The position numbers and the translations under genes were made by a program. A stretch of 64,000 nucleotides of DNA from Ureibacillus composti (GTDB lineage: Bacteria > Bacillota > Bacilli > Bacillales_A > Planococcaceae). Positions 16,737 to 26,888 of the stretch are shown piece by piece; position 1 is the stretch's first letter; each line of letters begins with the position of its first letter. Where the stretch lies: the NCBI GenBank assembly GCA_030348875.1, contig JAUCEP010000002.1, forward strand, positions 2,559,001-2,623,000, in the 5' to 3' direction. Under the pieces are notes generated by a model, which saw only the letters and a program-made list of their open reading frames with translations, had not been told where the DNA came from and made no database searches.

Positions 16737-18038
16737 TCATACGATTTTCGCTAATAAATCGTTAATACTATAGTAAATTAAATCAACAAGCTCTTCTAAA
16801 TCCTCTTCCTCTACACAAGAAAAGGCAATCCTTAAGTCTGTTGAATTCATTGCTAGTGTCCCCACTCCGTATTCATCCAGCAAATGTAATCTCAGTTTTT
16901 CAGCATCTACATTTAATATTTTTAAGCATATAAAATAACCTGAATTAAAAGGATAGAGGGTCCAAACTTCCTTATATTTTTCTTTAGACAGAATCCCTTT
17001 GATCTTTAAAGCTCGCTTTTTCATTAATTCATACTTTTCTTCTTTTTCCTTTTCATATTCACATGAAAGTAATGAATGTAAAATAATTGTCTGAGATAAA
17101 TGAGAACTGCTTGATAAAACTGCTCTTATCAGTCCCTTTGTTTTTTCTTCTAAAACATCTAGGACTTCAAAAAAATCAGATGCAAAAGTGATAAATCCCA
17201 CTCTTAGTCCCCATACATAACTTTCCTTCGTTGCCCCGTCTATCTTAATAGGTAATATTTTTGGATGAAGTCCTGCTAACCTTCCAAATAATGATTCTTT
17301 CACGGTATCTTCATAAAACAACCCGAAATAGGCATCATCAAGAATGACAGCTAGATTAATTCCGGCATCTGCTGCTTCTAAAATAGCTGCAATGATTCCC
17401 TGAACTTCCTCTTCATGAGGTGTATACCCTGTAGGATTATTAGGAAAATTTAGTATAACTATTGCCTTACCGACATCCTTTTGTTCAAGTAGTCGTTCCT
17501 TAAATCCTTTAACATTAAATTTTTTGTGTTCATCAAACAGCTCAAACGTTTGGATACGTCCTCCTCTGCGAATATGAAAAATCGAATCATAATTCTCCCA
17601 ATATTGGTCAGGCAGAATAATACAATCTTCTTCATCTACAAATAAATCAGCTACGATACTTAATCCATGTGTAAGTGCGCTCGTTACAATTGGAATTCCG
17701 AATCTTTTATTTTGTAAAGAGGGATTCTCCTTTAATAGCTTCATTCTCCACTTTTCACGCAATTCAAATTTTCCAAGAGTTGGTGCATATGTATAAACAT
17801 CCTCTGGAAAATATTCTTTTAATCTTTCTTGTATATGTTCAAAGTGCATTGGAACACTTTGTTCCGTGGCAATTCCAATCGTAGCGTTAAAACGAAAGGA
17901 TTTTTTGCTCGCCTCATTCCCCTGACTAAGAATCCCTTTAGGGGAATATATCTTTTTCCCAAGACCAGAAAGTAATTGGTATATATTAGGATTATATTTA
18001 ATTAGATCTTCATTTAATTTCTCTGCATGCTTACTCAT
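16737..18038 (-). CDS. class I/II PLP aminotransferase, substrate unknown
   Basis: Fold-type I aminotransferase of 433 residues. Visible are VTSALTHGLSIVAD (cofactor phosphate region), the NFPNNPTGY motif, the LDDAYFGLFY segment with the PLP-binding Asp, and the Schiff-base lysine in IDGATKESYVWGLRVGF. An unusually long N-terminal extension precedes the YTYAPTLGKFELR region. Its ATG overlaps the hisC-like stop by eight bases, so both are co-translated. No substrate can be assigned; partners suggest transfer of an amino group to or from a diamine or its oxidised product. Confidence 0.8.
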   Translation of the reverse strand: MSKHAEKLNEDLIKYNPNIYQLLSGLGKKIYSPKGILSQGNEASKKSFRFNATIGIATEQSVPMHFEHIQERLKEYFPEDVYTYAPTLGKFELREKWRMKLLKENPSLQNKRFGIPIVTSALTHGLSIVADLFVDEEDCIILPDQYWENYDSIFHIRRGGRIQTFELFDEHKKFNVKGFKERLLEQKDVGKAIVILNFPNNPTGYTPHEEEVQGIIAAILEAADAGINLAVILDDAYFGLFYEDTVKESLFGRLAGLHPKILPIKIDGATKESYVWGLRVGFITFASDFFEVLDVLEEKTKGLIRAVLSSSSHLSQTIILHSLLSCEYEKEKEEKYELMKKRALKIKGILSKEKYKEVWTLYPFNSGYFICLKILNVDAEKLRLHLLDEYGVGTLAMNSTDLRIAFSCVEEEDLEELVDLIYYSINDLLAKIV

Positions 18039-19155
18039 TTTCTTTCTCCCCTAAAGCTATCGATCTCAGTATTGCTACTATTAATTTACTATTCTCATCT
18101 TGTGTTCCAATAGATATTCGGATATGTTCTGGCATTCCCCATGTATCTCCGTAACGGACAATGATACCATGGGATAAAAGATCATCATATATTTCTTTTG
18201 CTACTGTACCGAATTTAACAAGAATGAAATTACTCATGCTCTCTGTATAATGTAAGCCAAGTGCGTGCAAGAACTTATATAACAGTTCCCTACCTTCGGT
18301 ATTTACTTGTTTAGACCTAGCTATATGTTCCTCGTCTGCTATAGCAGCGGCGGCGGCAATCTGGGCTAAACTATTCACGTTAAACGGTTCTTTTACCCGT
18401 AAAATGCTTTGTATAATGGATTCAGGTGCAACACCAAAACCTACTCTGATACCTGCAAGTCCATAAATTTTAGAAAAGGTTTGTAAAACTATAATTGGAT
18501 AACCGATCCGAACATATTCTAATCCATCTGTGTAATCTTCATTAGTCGCGAAATGACTATATGCACTATCAAAAACAACTAAAATATGTTTAGGTAGTAA
18601 ATCTAGTAGCGTTTCTAATCTAGATTTCGGTAAATAAGTACCTGTCGGATTGTTTGGCGAGCAAATATAAATTAACTTAGTTTTATCTGTAACTGCAGCT
18701 AAAATAGAATCAATATTAAATTGGTAGTGTTCATCAAGGGATACAGGAACAACCTTTGCTCCCATTAGATGTGCTCCAAAATCATATTCACTGAAGGATG
18801 GAAACGGTACAATAATCTCATCATCAGATTCAAGAAATGTCTCTGAAATTAAGGTTATCAACTCATCGGCCCCATTTGTAATAATCAACTGATGGGAAGA
18901 TAAAGATAAACGAGACGCAATAACACTTTTCAGCTTAACCGCATGAGCATCAGGGTATCTATTAATTTCGGAAAGACCACTTTTTAAAGCATCAAGTGCT
19001 TTTGGTGATGGGCCAAGTGGATTTTCATTTGATGCTAATTTAATAACTTCTTTCAACCCTAATTCCTCTTGTACTTCCCACAATGGTTTACCTGGTATAT
19101 AGGGTTTAATGTCGTTTAATGCTTTACGATAATTTACCATATCTATAGTGTTCAT
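18031..19155 (-). CDS. hisC: histidinol-phosphate aminotransferase-like protein
   Basis: HisC-family PLP aminotransferase: LASNENPLGPSPKA at the N-terminus, YPDAHAVKLK, ITNGADELI, the CSPNNPTGTY motif, DSAYSHF and the catalytic lysine in LQTFSKIYGLAGIRVGFG. About 375 residues, the normal length. ATG at 19155 is used; the GTG at 19164 lies inside the ribosome binding site. Away from a his operon and next to polyamine enzymes, it may act on another substrate, so the symbol marks the family and not a proven role. A MocR-type direct repeat precedes it, and a decayed 5' copy exists at 36.3 kb. Confidence 0.82.
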   Translation of the reverse strand: MNTIDMVNYRKALNDIKPYIPGKPLWEVQEELGLKEVIKLASNENPLGPSPKALDALKSGLSEINRYPDAHAVKLKSVIASRLSLSSHQLIITNGADELITLISETFLESDDEIIVPFPSFSEYDFGAHLMGAKVVPVSLDEHYQFNIDSILAAVTDKTKLIYICSPNNPTGTYLPKSRLETLLDLLPKHILVVFDSAYSHFATNEDYTDGLEYVRIGYPIIVLQTFSKIYGLAGIRVGFGVAPESIIQSILRVKEPFNVNSLAQIAAAAAIADEEHIARSKQVNTEGRELLYKFLHALGLHYTESMSNFILVKFGTVAKEIYDDLLSHGIIVRYGDTWGMPEHIRISIGTQDENSKLIVAILRSIALGEKENE

Positions 19156-19314
19156 AGCCCTCACTCTCCAATACTTCTATATTCAATCCTAAGACAGTTT
19201 CATGAAAAGATAATTGTGAATCAATCCACAAATTGATTTTAAAACTTTGAACATTAGCCTATACGGATATTTTATTATCCACTTCTCCATCATAAAGATT
19301 TTCAATTTATTATG

Positions 19315-19346
19315 ACCATCCAATCCAATACTATTTCAACCATCCA
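19315..19346 (-). promoter_or_regulatory. putative MocR operator, hisC copy
   Basis: ACCATCCA at 19315 and 19339: a direct repeat spaced exactly 24 bp. A related CCATCAT lies 29 bp further toward the gene. The same layout occurs at 21.76, 23.37 and 36.48 kb. Confidence 0.6.
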
Positions 19347-19567
19347 TTTACCATTAAAAAGTAAAAGAATCATAAATAAGTCAGGATTCTTACAAAAATA
19401 TAAAGATTAAAAATAGTAGTAAGCATTATTAGAATGAGCATTCCAAACGAAATGTTTTGTATAGCATCTTCCAGTGTTTTAACATACGTATTAACCGTTC
19501 ATTTTTAAAGTTGGTTTGTTCTATTTGTTGTAATTTTAGGGATATGATTTCTAATAAAAAAACTACA

Positions 19568-19599
19568 AAAAATCAGGCTCACATGTGAACCTGATTTTT
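19568..19599 (-). terminator. terminator after nspC
   Basis: AAAATCAGG pairs with CCTGATTTT around TCACATGTGA, and a T-run follows on the minus strand. It separates the hemQ-nspC unit from the hisC unit. Confidence 0.8.
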
Positions 19600-19669
19600 A
19601 AAAGGTAATATGAAGCGAAGATTTCATCCATCATTTGGAGACCTAATTCACCCAAGAATTAAAATGTAT

Positions 19670-20821
19670 TTATGCAAGTCTCATCTTAAAATCTTGATAG
19701 TTAAATTGATGTACAATATGGAAATCTCCATCTTTATCTTTAATAGTGATAGCTGGCAATGCCATACCGTTAAAGGTTGTTGTTTTCACCATTGTGTAGA
19801 TTGCCATATCTTCAAAAACTAATCGATCTCCACTCTTTAATGGTTGATTGAAAGAATAATCGCCAATAACATCACCAGTAAGACAAGTTTGTCCACTAAG
19901 TCTATACATAAATGGCTTCTCCCCAACTTCCCCCGATCCAATAAGTGGAGGACGATAAGGCATTTCTAACACATCAGGCATATGGCATGTTGCAGAAGTG
20001 TCAAGAATTGCAATATCAATATCATTTTGATGCGTATCAAGTACTGTTGTAACCAAATATCCTGCATTTAGAGCAATTGCTTCTCCCGGTTCAAGATATA
20101 CTTCTAAATCGTATTTATCACGCATTCTTTTAATACATTCTTCTAATAATGAGATGTTATAATTTTCCCTAGTAATATGATGACCGCCCCCAAAATTGAT
20201 CCATTCCATTTGCGACAGCCATGGTCCAAACTTTTCTTCCACTGCATTTAGAGTTGTATTTAAATCATCCGAGTCTTGCTGACATAGTGTATGAAAATGA
20301 AGACCAGAGACGCCATCAAGCAAATCAGGACGAAATTGTTCTATTGTTACACCAAATCTAGAAGCCGGTGAACATGGATCATAGATAGCATGTCCAATTT
20401 GTGTAGAGCATTCTGGATTAATACGTAAGCCAACTTTTTTACCTGCAAGAAGGGCTTTATCTTTAAATTTTTCCAACTGGGAGTAGGAATTAAAGATGAT
20501 ATGATCACAAAGGGATACAATTTCATCTATTTCATCTTCACGGTAAGCAGGTGCAAAGATATGATTTTCCTTCCCCATTTCTTCGTAACCAAGACGGGCT
20601 TCGTATAAGCCACTTGCTGTCGTACCACTTAAATACTCTCCAATGAGAGGATACAACTTATACATTGAAAACGCTTTTTGTGCCAAAACAATCTTACATC
20701 CTGTACGTTCCATAACTCCTTTTAGGATATTTAGATTTTTTTCCACAAGACCTTCATCAATTACATAACATGGTGATGGTAATTCTTCAAATTTCATTTT
20801 TAGTCCACAAGCTTCTATCAA
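19670..20821 (-). CDS. nspC: carboxynorspermidine/carboxyspermidine decarboxylase
   Basis: PLP enzyme of the alanine-racemase fold that decarboxylates carboxynorspermidine or carboxyspermidine in the aspartate-semialdehyde route to polyamines. The cofactor lysine is K49 in the VLAQKAFS motif. Further motifs are INFGGGHHITR, YLEPGEAI, DTSATCHMPD and SGQTCLTGD with the catalytic Cys of the C-terminal barrel. Length 383 is normal. Start is TTG at 20821 behind AAAGGA; ATG at 20797 is the alternative. The usual partner, a carboxynorspermidine dehydrogenase, is not in the window, so the pathway must be completed elsewhere or run differently. It follows hemQ by 45 bp. Confidence 0.9.
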   Translation of the reverse strand: MIEACGLKMKFEELPSPCYVIDEGLVEKNLNILKGVMERTGCKIVLAQKAFSMYKLYPLIGEYLSGTTASGLYEARLGYEEMGKENHIFAPAYREDEIDEIVSLCDHIIFNSYSQLEKFKDKALLAGKKVGLRINPECSTQIGHAIYDPCSPASRFGVTIEQFRPDLLDGVSGLHFHTLCQQDSDDLNTTLNAVEEKFGPWLSQMEWINFGGGHHITRENYNISLLEECIKRMRDKYDLEVYLEPGEAIALNAGYLVTTVLDTHQNDIDIAILDTSATCHMPDVLEMPYRPPLIGSGEVGEKPFMYRLSGQTCLTGDVIGDYSFNQPLKSGDRLVFEDMAIYTMVKTTTFNGMALPAITIKDKDGDFHIVHQFNYQDFKMRLA

Positions 20822-20866
20822 AGCCTTCCTTTCATACTAATTTAAAAATATAAATGCTAAATAAAA

Positions 20867-21610
20867 TCATAGTTGTAGTAGATGATTAAATTGTTCTTTG
20901 AATATATATCTTCCTATATAAAAAGAACCAAATTCACCAAAACGAGCACTTACTTCATCAAAGCGCATTTCATAAATAAGCTTCTTAAAATGGATGGGAT
21001 CTTCGCCAAATAAAGCCACTCCCCATTCATAATCATCAAGTCCAACAGACCCTAAAATAATTTGTTTTACTTTTCCAGCATATTGGCGGCCAATTAAGCT
21101 ATGGCTCCTCATCATTTGATTACGTTCCTCCGCCGGTAACATATACCAGTTGTTTGTCTCGCCACGAAGCTTGTTCATCGGATAAAAACATATATATTCC
21201 TTTTTGGGTATCTCTGTAAATAATCTAGCCTTTATTTCAGGTTTACTATAAGGATCCTCCCCTTTAGGAAGATAATTACTAAGTTCAACCACTGAAACAT
21301 ACGATGTAGTCTGCACTGTTAACTCAGCAAATTTTGTTTTATTGAATGCTAGTTCTATTTGAGTCAATTCCTTAAGGGTTGGACGAAGAAACATGAACAT
21401 GATATCTGCTTTATGCCCAAGGATTTGAAAAATGGCAAAATCGCCCTTCACTTTTTGTTCGTTATCGGTCCATTGGTTCCACAACTCCATTAACTCCTCA
21501 AAAACACCTTGACGTTGATTTTCATTTAATGATCTCCAACTCTTCCAATCTATTTTACGAAAGTCATTATAGCAGTACCAACCTTCAAGTGTTTCTGTAG
21601 CATTTGACAT
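20867..21610 (-). CDS. hemQ: coproheme decarboxylase HemQ (chlorite-dismutase-like)
   Basis: HemQ converts coproheme to heme b in the coproporphyrin-dependent pathway of Gram-positive bacteria. 247 residues match the monoderm form. The FYPMNKLRGETNNWYMLP segment holds the conserved active-site Tyr/Lys/Arg region. The segment MRSHSLIGRQYAGKVKQ contains the proximal heme-ligand His, followed by the diagnostic GSVGLDDYEWGVALF motif and RFGEFGSFYIG at the end. It starts at ATG behind GGGAGCG. Its position between mocR and nspC, behind a putative MocR operator, is unexpected; it could be a regulated second copy. Elsewhere hemQ is usually monocistronic. Confidence 0.9.
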   Translation of the reverse strand: MSNATETLEGWYCYNDFRKIDWKSWRSLNENQRQGVFEELMELWNQWTDNEQKVKGDFAIFQILGHKADIMFMFLRPTLKELTQIELAFNKTKFAELTVQTTSYVSVVELSNYLPKGEDPYSKPEIKARLFTEIPKKEYICFYPMNKLRGETNNWYMLPAEERNQMMRSHSLIGRQYAGKVKQIILGSVGLDDYEWGVALFGEDPIHFKKLIYEMRFDEVSARFGEFGSFYIGRYIFKEQFNHLLQL

Positions 21611-21758
21611 AAATTCACGCTCCCTGTGTTAATAAAAAATTAATAAATGGTTACTGTTACATGAATAGGTAATTCACGAAAATAAAATAAAAACTATTTA
21701 GCCTATATGGATGATGGATGTTCCACTTTTCCATCATAAAGAATTCCATTATTTTAAG

Positions 21759-21790
21759 ACCATCCAATACATACCTTTTTAGCCCATCCA
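21759..21790 (-). promoter_or_regulatory. putative MocR operator, hemQ copy
   Basis: ACCATCCA at 21759 and CCCATCCA at 21783, spaced 24 bp, with CCATCAT a further 29 bp toward hemQ. Surrounding bases match the hisC and 36-kb copies. Confidence 0.6.
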
Positions 21791-21807
21791 TTTACCATTA
21801 AAAAGCA

Positions 21808-21836
21808 AAAGAATCATGAACAAGTCATGACTCTTG
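21808..21836 (-). terminator. mocR terminator
   Basis: AAGAATCATGA pairs with TCATGACTCTT; TTTTGCTTTTT follows on the minus strand. The same hairpin, perfect in pairing, is kept in the decayed copy at 36.53 kb. Confidence 0.75.
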
Positions 21837-21862
21837 GGGAATTTTATAAATTATGGCATTTT

Positions 21863-23293
21863 TTAAATAAAATGAAGCGCTTCTGCAAACCGTCTAATTC
21901 CTTCGTCGATTGATTCTTTTTCTTCCCTGGCGAAAGTAAACCGGACAAACCCTTTTTCTGATCCCATTGTTGAACCAGGAACATAGATTACGCCCCGTTT
22001 AATAGACTCCTCAAGTAATTGCATTTCATTATAGTCCTTTTTGATTTTAACCCATATATGAATACCGCCCTGTGGAACAAAAAATTCTACCTGATCCTTT
22101 AAATAAAAATAAAGGCTTTTTACAATTTGATCTCTCCGTTTTTCTAATTCATTTACTAATCTTCTAATATGATACTGGAAATTTTCTGATTCCAGAAAAT
22201 CATTGGCAATCCACTGTGTAAAGCTTGAGTGACCGAAGTCTATTTGTTGTTTTGCATCAGATAATCTTTCGATTACGGGTTTTGGTCCAATAATCCAACC
22301 AATCCTTAACCCAGAAGCAACAATTTTTGATAAGGAGCTAATATATAAAACATTTCCATGCACGTCCATAGATTTTAGTGAATAGACTTTATCTCCTGCA
22401 AAAGATGTTAAACTATAGGGATCGTCTTCTACTACAGGTATTCCATATTCAGAAGATATTTCTAAAATAGCTTTCCGTTGTTTTTCATTCAATAAAGAAC
22501 CTGTTGGATTTTGAAAGGCAGGATTTAAAAAAATCATTCTAATTCGATGTTTTTTATATAATGACAGCAAATCTTTAGGATCTATTCCATCTTTATCGAC
22601 AGGTAAATAATATACCTTTAATCCCGCTGATTGAAATATTGGAAGATTATAACTATAAGAAGGGTCTTCTATAGCAACTGCATCTCCGGGCTTTAACAAA
22701 CATTGAACGACTAAGTGTAAGGCTTGTTGTGCCCCAGAAGTAATGAGTATTGATGAAGGATTTGTTTCAATTCCTCTATACTTTTTTACATGTTTGGTCA
22801 GGGTATTTCTTAGTATAGCGTTACCCTGCGGATGATCATATCCTAAACTTCCTATAAAGGAACGCGAAGAAGTTATATCCCGTAAGAAATTTATTGGAAA
22901 TAAATCTTCCGACAACTCTCCGCTAGCTAAATTAATTAGTTTATGTTCAACCGCCTCTTTTCTTATTCTTTGCGTAACAGGTAAATTTGGTAAAAAAGAC
23001 CCCGCCTCAATATACCTATTCCAACTTGGAATACGTTTCTTGGTAATCCCCCATATATCTCTACTAATGGTAGTCCCGCTTCCTCTATTTCTTTGAATGA
23101 GTCCATTTGATTCCAGTTCATCATATGCAGCAACCACAGTGCTCCTGTTTAAGTTCAGTTCCTTCGCTAAAAACCTTTCAGACGGTAACGGTTTGTCGGG
23201 TGGAAATGTACCATCTGCTATTCCATTTTCAATATATTCAGCAAGTTGTTTATAGATAGCCTTTTTTGCTTTTCGATCTGGTTTCCAATCCAT
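21863..23293 (-). CDS. MocR/PdxR-type regulator (GntR HTH + aminotransferase domain)
   Basis: Chimeric regulator of 476 residues. The N-terminal winged helix-turn-helix of GntR type (YIENGIADGTFPPDKPLPSE, then NRSTVVAAYDELESNGLI) binds DNA. From residue ~95 it has an aminotransferase-like effector domain with LINLASG, ITSGAQQALHLV, NPAFQNPTG and the PLP lysine in ISSLSKIVASGLRIGWI. These proteins sense PLP or an amino-acid/PLP adduct and usually bind direct repeats. It is encoded upstream of hemQ, nspC and the aminotransferase genes and has a 24-bp direct repeat in its own promoter, suggesting that it controls the cluster and itself. Confidence 0.88.
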   Translation of the reverse strand: MDWKPDRKAKKAIYKQLAEYIENGIADGTFPPDKPLPSERFLAKELNLNRSTVVAAYDELESNGLIQRNRGSGTTISRDIWGITKKRIPSWNRYIEAGSFLPNLPVTQRIRKEAVEHKLINLASGELSEDLFPINFLRDITSSRSFIGSLGYDHPQGNAILRNTLTKHVKKYRGIETNPSSILITSGAQQALHLVVQCLLKPGDAVAIEDPSYSYNLPIFQSAGLKVYYLPVDKDGIDPKDLLSLYKKHRIRMIFLNPAFQNPTGSLLNEKQRKAILEISSEYGIPVVEDDPYSLTSFAGDKVYSLKSMDVHGNVLYISSLSKIVASGLRIGWIIGPKPVIERLSDAKQQIDFGHSSFTQWIANDFLESENFQYHIRRLVNELEKRRDQIVKSLYFYLKDQVEFFVPQGGIHIWVKIKKDYNEMQLLEESIKRGVIYVPGSTMGSEKGFVRFTFAREEKESIDEGIRRFAEALHFI

Positions 23294-23929
23294 CTATAAC
23301 AGTCCTTATCATTCTAAATTAGTAATTCATTTTAAATAATTTGATTCTAAGTCTTTTGCATTCATAAATAACCATCCAATCACTCACCATTTTAGCCATC
23401 CACCTTCTAATTTAAAACCCCTTCAATAAGTTTTTTCATAGTCAAAACCTCTTTGTGGTGCGAATTCTTGATCACTAAAACCTATAATATTTAGAACTAA
23501 AATAAATTTTCTCGTTTTAGAACATTTTGTGATAGATTTCATATTTTCTTGCCTTTCAAATAATGTGCAACTAATATGGACATCAGTTGTGAATCAAGTT
23601 CCGCACAACCTATAGCCTATGAACTTCAAAAAATATTTGAAAGGGGTTTTCCAATGAAAAAAAGTTAGTTCATTTTATTTGATTTTTCACTATCAATCTT
23701 TTTATAAACGTCGAGAATTTATAAATTTTATATTAAATCGTTTTATAAGTACTCTTCTAAGACAATAACTTAATACTCTTTCATCCTCTAAATATTAAGT
23801 TATAGATTTTTACCATCTTAGTGAATACATGTGAAACGTTTTTTCAATAACATTCTCAAAATGGATTGAAAACTTGAAAGATGTCGTTAATTGATGTTTT
23901 TCAACTTAACATAAGGAAGGAGTTTCCAA
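23294..23929. other. mocR-qoxA divergent spacer
   Basis: Holds the mocR promoter and operator on the left and the qox promoter region on the right. About 23315-23560 has a decayed counterpart at 27.89-28.07 kb, on the far side of the qox operon. No coding frame of note. Confidence 0.5.
23371..23402 (-). promoter_or_regulatory. putative MocR operator, mocR self-regulation copy
   Basis: ACCATCCA at 23371 and GCCATCCA at 23395, again spaced 24 bp, 78 bases upstream of the mocR start. Confidence 0.55.
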
Positions 23930-24850
23930 ATGAAAATAAAATTATTATTTTTATTATCTATAATGACATCTGTTATTTTCCTTTCAGGCTGTGAACCTCT
24001 TTTAGTATTTGACCCTAAAGGGCCGCAGGCAGAAAGACAAGCAAGTGACATTATATTATCGATTGGAATTATGTCAGTAATTGTTATTGTCGTAATGGTT
24101 ATTTTGGCGTATATATTAATTAAATATCGTGCTTCAAACCAACCAGACAATTATGAACCACCTCACATTGAGGGTAATCATTTGGTAGAAGCCATTTGTG
24201 TAGGGATACCTGTATTAATTGTCGCTTACCTTTCACTTGTATCTGTACAAAGTAACTATATTGTTGAGTCAGCACCAGTAGGTTATGAAGAACAAGAACC
24301 TTTAGTCGTTTATGCATCTTCGTCTGACTGGAAATGGCATTTTAGTTACCCAGAACAAGGAATTGAAACAGTAAACTATTTGTATGTTCCAACGGATCGC
24401 CCATTAGAATTCAAACTTTATTCATACGGGCCAATCACTAGTTTCTGGATTCCACAACTTGGAGGACAAAAATATGCAATGTCTGACATGGTCACTACTT
24501 TACACTTAGCAGCGGACGAACCAGGTGAAATGCTTGGACGCAATGCTAACTTTAGTGGTAAAGGCTTTGCAGAAAACACATTTAACGTAACCGCTATGTC
24601 ACAAGCTGACTTTGATGATTGGGTAAAAGAAGTACACGAAACTGCGGAACCACTTACAGAAACAGAGTTCCAAGAATTACTTGAACCAGGTCATTTAGGA
24701 CAAATGACATACACTGGAACACATTTAGAGTTTAGTCCTGCTCCTGAACATAACCATTCAACAACAAATGAATCAGAAGTAGAATATACTGATCATTCAT
24801 CACATGATCAAAACCAAACAAACGAAGAAAATGAACACAGCGCTCATTAA
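23930..24850 (+). CDS. qoxA: cytochrome aa3-600 menaquinol oxidase subunit II
   Basis: Membrane-bound lipoprotein subunit of the terminal quinol oxidase. The signal peptide ends in the lipobox LSGC, then two helices (residues ~45-68 and ~85-105) anchor an extracellular cupredoxin domain. The CuA ligands of cytochrome c oxidases are absent: where C...C...H...M is expected the sequence reads NANFSGKGFAENTFNVTAM. That identifies a quinol oxidase. The DWKWHFSYPEQGI and FWIPQLGGQKYAM motifs are conserved. The His/Asp/Glu-rich C-terminal tail is long. It starts at ATG behind AAGGAAGGAG and is the first gene of qoxABCD. Confidence 0.93.
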   Translation: MKIKLLFLLSIMTSVIFLSGCEPLLVFDPKGPQAERQASDIILSIGIMSVIVIVVMVILAYILIKYRASNQPDNYEPPHIEGNHLVEAICVGIPVLIVAYLSLVSVQSNYIVESAPVGYEEQEPLVVYASSSDWKWHFSYPEQGIETVNYLYVPTDRPLEFKLYSYGPITSFWIPQLGGQKYAMSDMVTTLHLAADEPGEMLGRNANFSGKGFAENTFNVTAMSQADFDDWVKEVHETAEPLTETEFQELLEPGHLGQMTYTGTHLEFSPAPEHNHSTTNESEVEYTDHSSHDQNQTNEENEHSAH

Positions 24851-24905
24851 TATTAATTACACGAACTAGATTCATAGACATATGGTCTAGAAAGGAGAAA
24901 AAAGG

Positions 24906-26888
24906 ATGGAATTCTTCCAACGATTTGCTATTCCTCATCCAAGCCCAGCTATTTATGCATCAATGGTTGCTATTGCGTTAGTATCCATTGGGATTGTTGT
25001 TGGCTTAACATATTTTAAAAAATGGGGTTATTTATGGCGTGAATGGTTAACTACCGTCGATCATAAAAAAATTGGAATTATGTATTTACTCTCTGCCCTA
25101 CTGATGCTTTTCCGTGGTGGTGCAGACGCAATTATGATGCGTGCACAACTTGCAACTCCGGATGCTAAGTTATTAGACGCACAACACTATAATGAGATTT
25201 TTACAACACACGGGGTTGTCATGATCCTGTTCATGGCGATGCCATTTATCTTTGCCTTTTTCAACTTAATTGTACCATTACAAATTGGGGCACGTGACGT
25301 AGCGTTCCCTCGATTAAATGCACTGAGCTTCTGGTTATTCTTTGTCGGTGCGATGTTATTTAATATTTCGTTCGTAATTGGTGGTTCTCCAGATGCTGGT
25401 TGGACATCTTATTTCCCACTTGCAGGAAATGATTTCAGTACATCTGTTGGTACAAACTATTACATGTTAGCTATTCAAATTTCTGGTATTGGGTCATTAA
25501 TGACAGGAATTAACTTCTGTACGACTATTATAAAAATGCGTGCACCTGGTATGACATTAATGAAAATGCCAATGTTTACATGGTCTGCATTTATTGCCAA
25601 TATTATTGTCGTATTCGCATTCCCTGTTTTAACAGTTGCCCTTATCATGGGAACAGCTGACCGATTATTTGGTGCAAACTTCTTTACTACTTCAAACGGT
25701 GGTATGGATATGCTTTGGGCGAACTTCTTCTGGGTTTGGGGACATCCAGAGGTATATATTTTAATCTTGCCTGCATTCGGTCTTTACAGTGAAATTATTT
25801 CAACGTTCTCTGGCCGTAACTTATTCGGTTATAGAGCAATGGTATGGTCGATGATTCTGATCTCCTTACTATCATTCTTAGTATGGACACACCATTTCTT
25901 TACAATGGGTCAAGGAGCTCTTACAAACAGTATCTTCTCTATTACAACTATGGCGATTGCTGTTCCTACAGGGGTTAAAATCTTTAACTGGTTATTTACG
26001 ATGTGGAAAGGGAAAATCCGCTTTACCACTCCAATGCTTTATTCAATTGGATTTATACCACTGTTCACAATCGGAGGGGCTACAGGGGTTATGCTTGGGA
26101 TGTCAGCAGCTGACTATCAATACCATAATACAATGTTCTTGGTAGCTCACTTCCATAACACAATTATTCCTGGTGTTGTGTTTGCGATGCTAGCTGGTTT
26201 AACTTATTACTGGCCAAAATTCTTTGGCTTTATGCTAAATGAAAAAATCGGAAAGCTTACTTTCTGGTTACTAACTATTGGTTTCGTACTTGCCTTTTTC
26301 CCGATGTATCTCTCTGGTCTAGACGGTCAAGCACGTCGTATGTACACTTATTCTGAAGCAACAGGTTTCGGTCCATTAAACATGCTATCATTTGTTGGTG
26401 CTGCATTAATGGCTCTTGCCTTCTTGGCAATCGTATATAACATTTATTATAGTTACAAAAACTCACCAAGAAACATTGGTAGTGATCCATGGGATGCACG
26501 TTCTTTAGAATGGGCTACTCATACACCAATTCCAGAATACAACTTTGCTCGTCTTCCACAAGTAAGTTCAAGCCAAGCTTTCTGGGATGCAAAGAAAAAA
26601 GGTCATGAATTATTTAAAGGTGAAATTAAAGACATCCACATGCCAAATAACAGTGGCGTACCATTCGTAATGTCTTGTATTTTCTTCGTTGCAGGATTCT
26701 CATTTGTCTTTGCACTATGGGTTCCAGCAGTGATTGCTCTAATCGGAGTATTCGTATGTATGGCTCTTCGTTCATTCGAACAAGATCATGGATACCATAT
26801 CCATGCAAAAGAAGTTAAAGAAACAGAAGCAAAATATGGGAAGGTGCTAAATAATGAAGATCGATCACGCGCAACCTCTAGAGTATAG
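24906..26888 (+). CDS. qoxB: cytochrome aa3-600 menaquinol oxidase subunit I
   Basis: Heme-copper oxidase catalytic subunit with about 14-15 membrane helices; 660 residues, as in Bacillus QoxB. The heme a ligand region ([16 protein letters not shown]), the CuB/cross-linked Tyr region [17 protein letters not shown], the HHFFTMG His pair and the [11 protein letters not shown] region with the high-spin heme ligands are all present. It reduces O2 to water with electrons from menaquinol and pumps protons. It starts at ATG behind GAAAGGAG. Its end overlaps qoxC by 35 bases. Confidence 0.96.
   Translation: MEFFQRFAIPHPSPAIYASMVAIALVSIGIVVGLTYFKKWGYLWREWLTTVDHKKIGIMYLLSALLMLFRGGADAIMMRAQLATPDAKLLDAQHYNEIFTTHGVVMILFMAMPFIFAFFNLIVPLQIGARDVAFPRLNALSFWLFFVGAMLFNISFVIGGSPDAGWTSYFPLAGNDFSTSVGTNYYMLAIQISGIGSLMTGINFCTTIIKMRAPGMTLMKMPMFTWSAFIANIIVVFAFPVLTVALIMGTADRLFGANFFTTSNGGMDMLWANFFWVWGHPEVYILILPAFGLYSEIISTFSGRNLFGYRAMVWSMILISLLSFLVWTHHFFTMGQGALTNSIFSITTMAIAVPTGVKIFNWLFTMWKGKIRFTTPMLYSIGFIPLFTIGGATGVMLGMSAADYQYHNTMFLVAHFHNTIIPGVVFAMLAGLTYYWPKFFGFMLNEKIGKLTFWLLTIGFVLAFFPMYLSGLDGQARRMYTYSEATGFGPLNMLSFVGAALMALAFLAIVYNIYYSYKNSPRNIGSDPWDARSLEWATHTPIPEYNFARLPQVSSSQAFWDAKKKGHELFKGEIKDIHMPNNSGVPFVMSCIFFVAGFSFVFALWVPAVIALIGVFVCMALRSFEQDHGYHIHAKEVKETEAKYGKVLNNEDRSRATSRV

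Larger units (their letters stand above)
19165..19669. other. hisC upstream region with duplicated terminator-operator module
   Basis: Contains the 24-bp-spaced operator (separate entry), an imperfect hairpin near 19370-19395 that corresponds to the mocR terminator seen at 21.8 kb, and the nspC terminator. It matches the hemQ upstream region (21650-21850) and the decayed copy at 36.4-36.55 kb over roughly 150 bp. No coding frame. Confidence 0.6.

Noticed and set aside
23887-24317. Minus-strand frames inside qoxA
   Set aside because: Shadows of a well-supported oxidase gene on the other strand.
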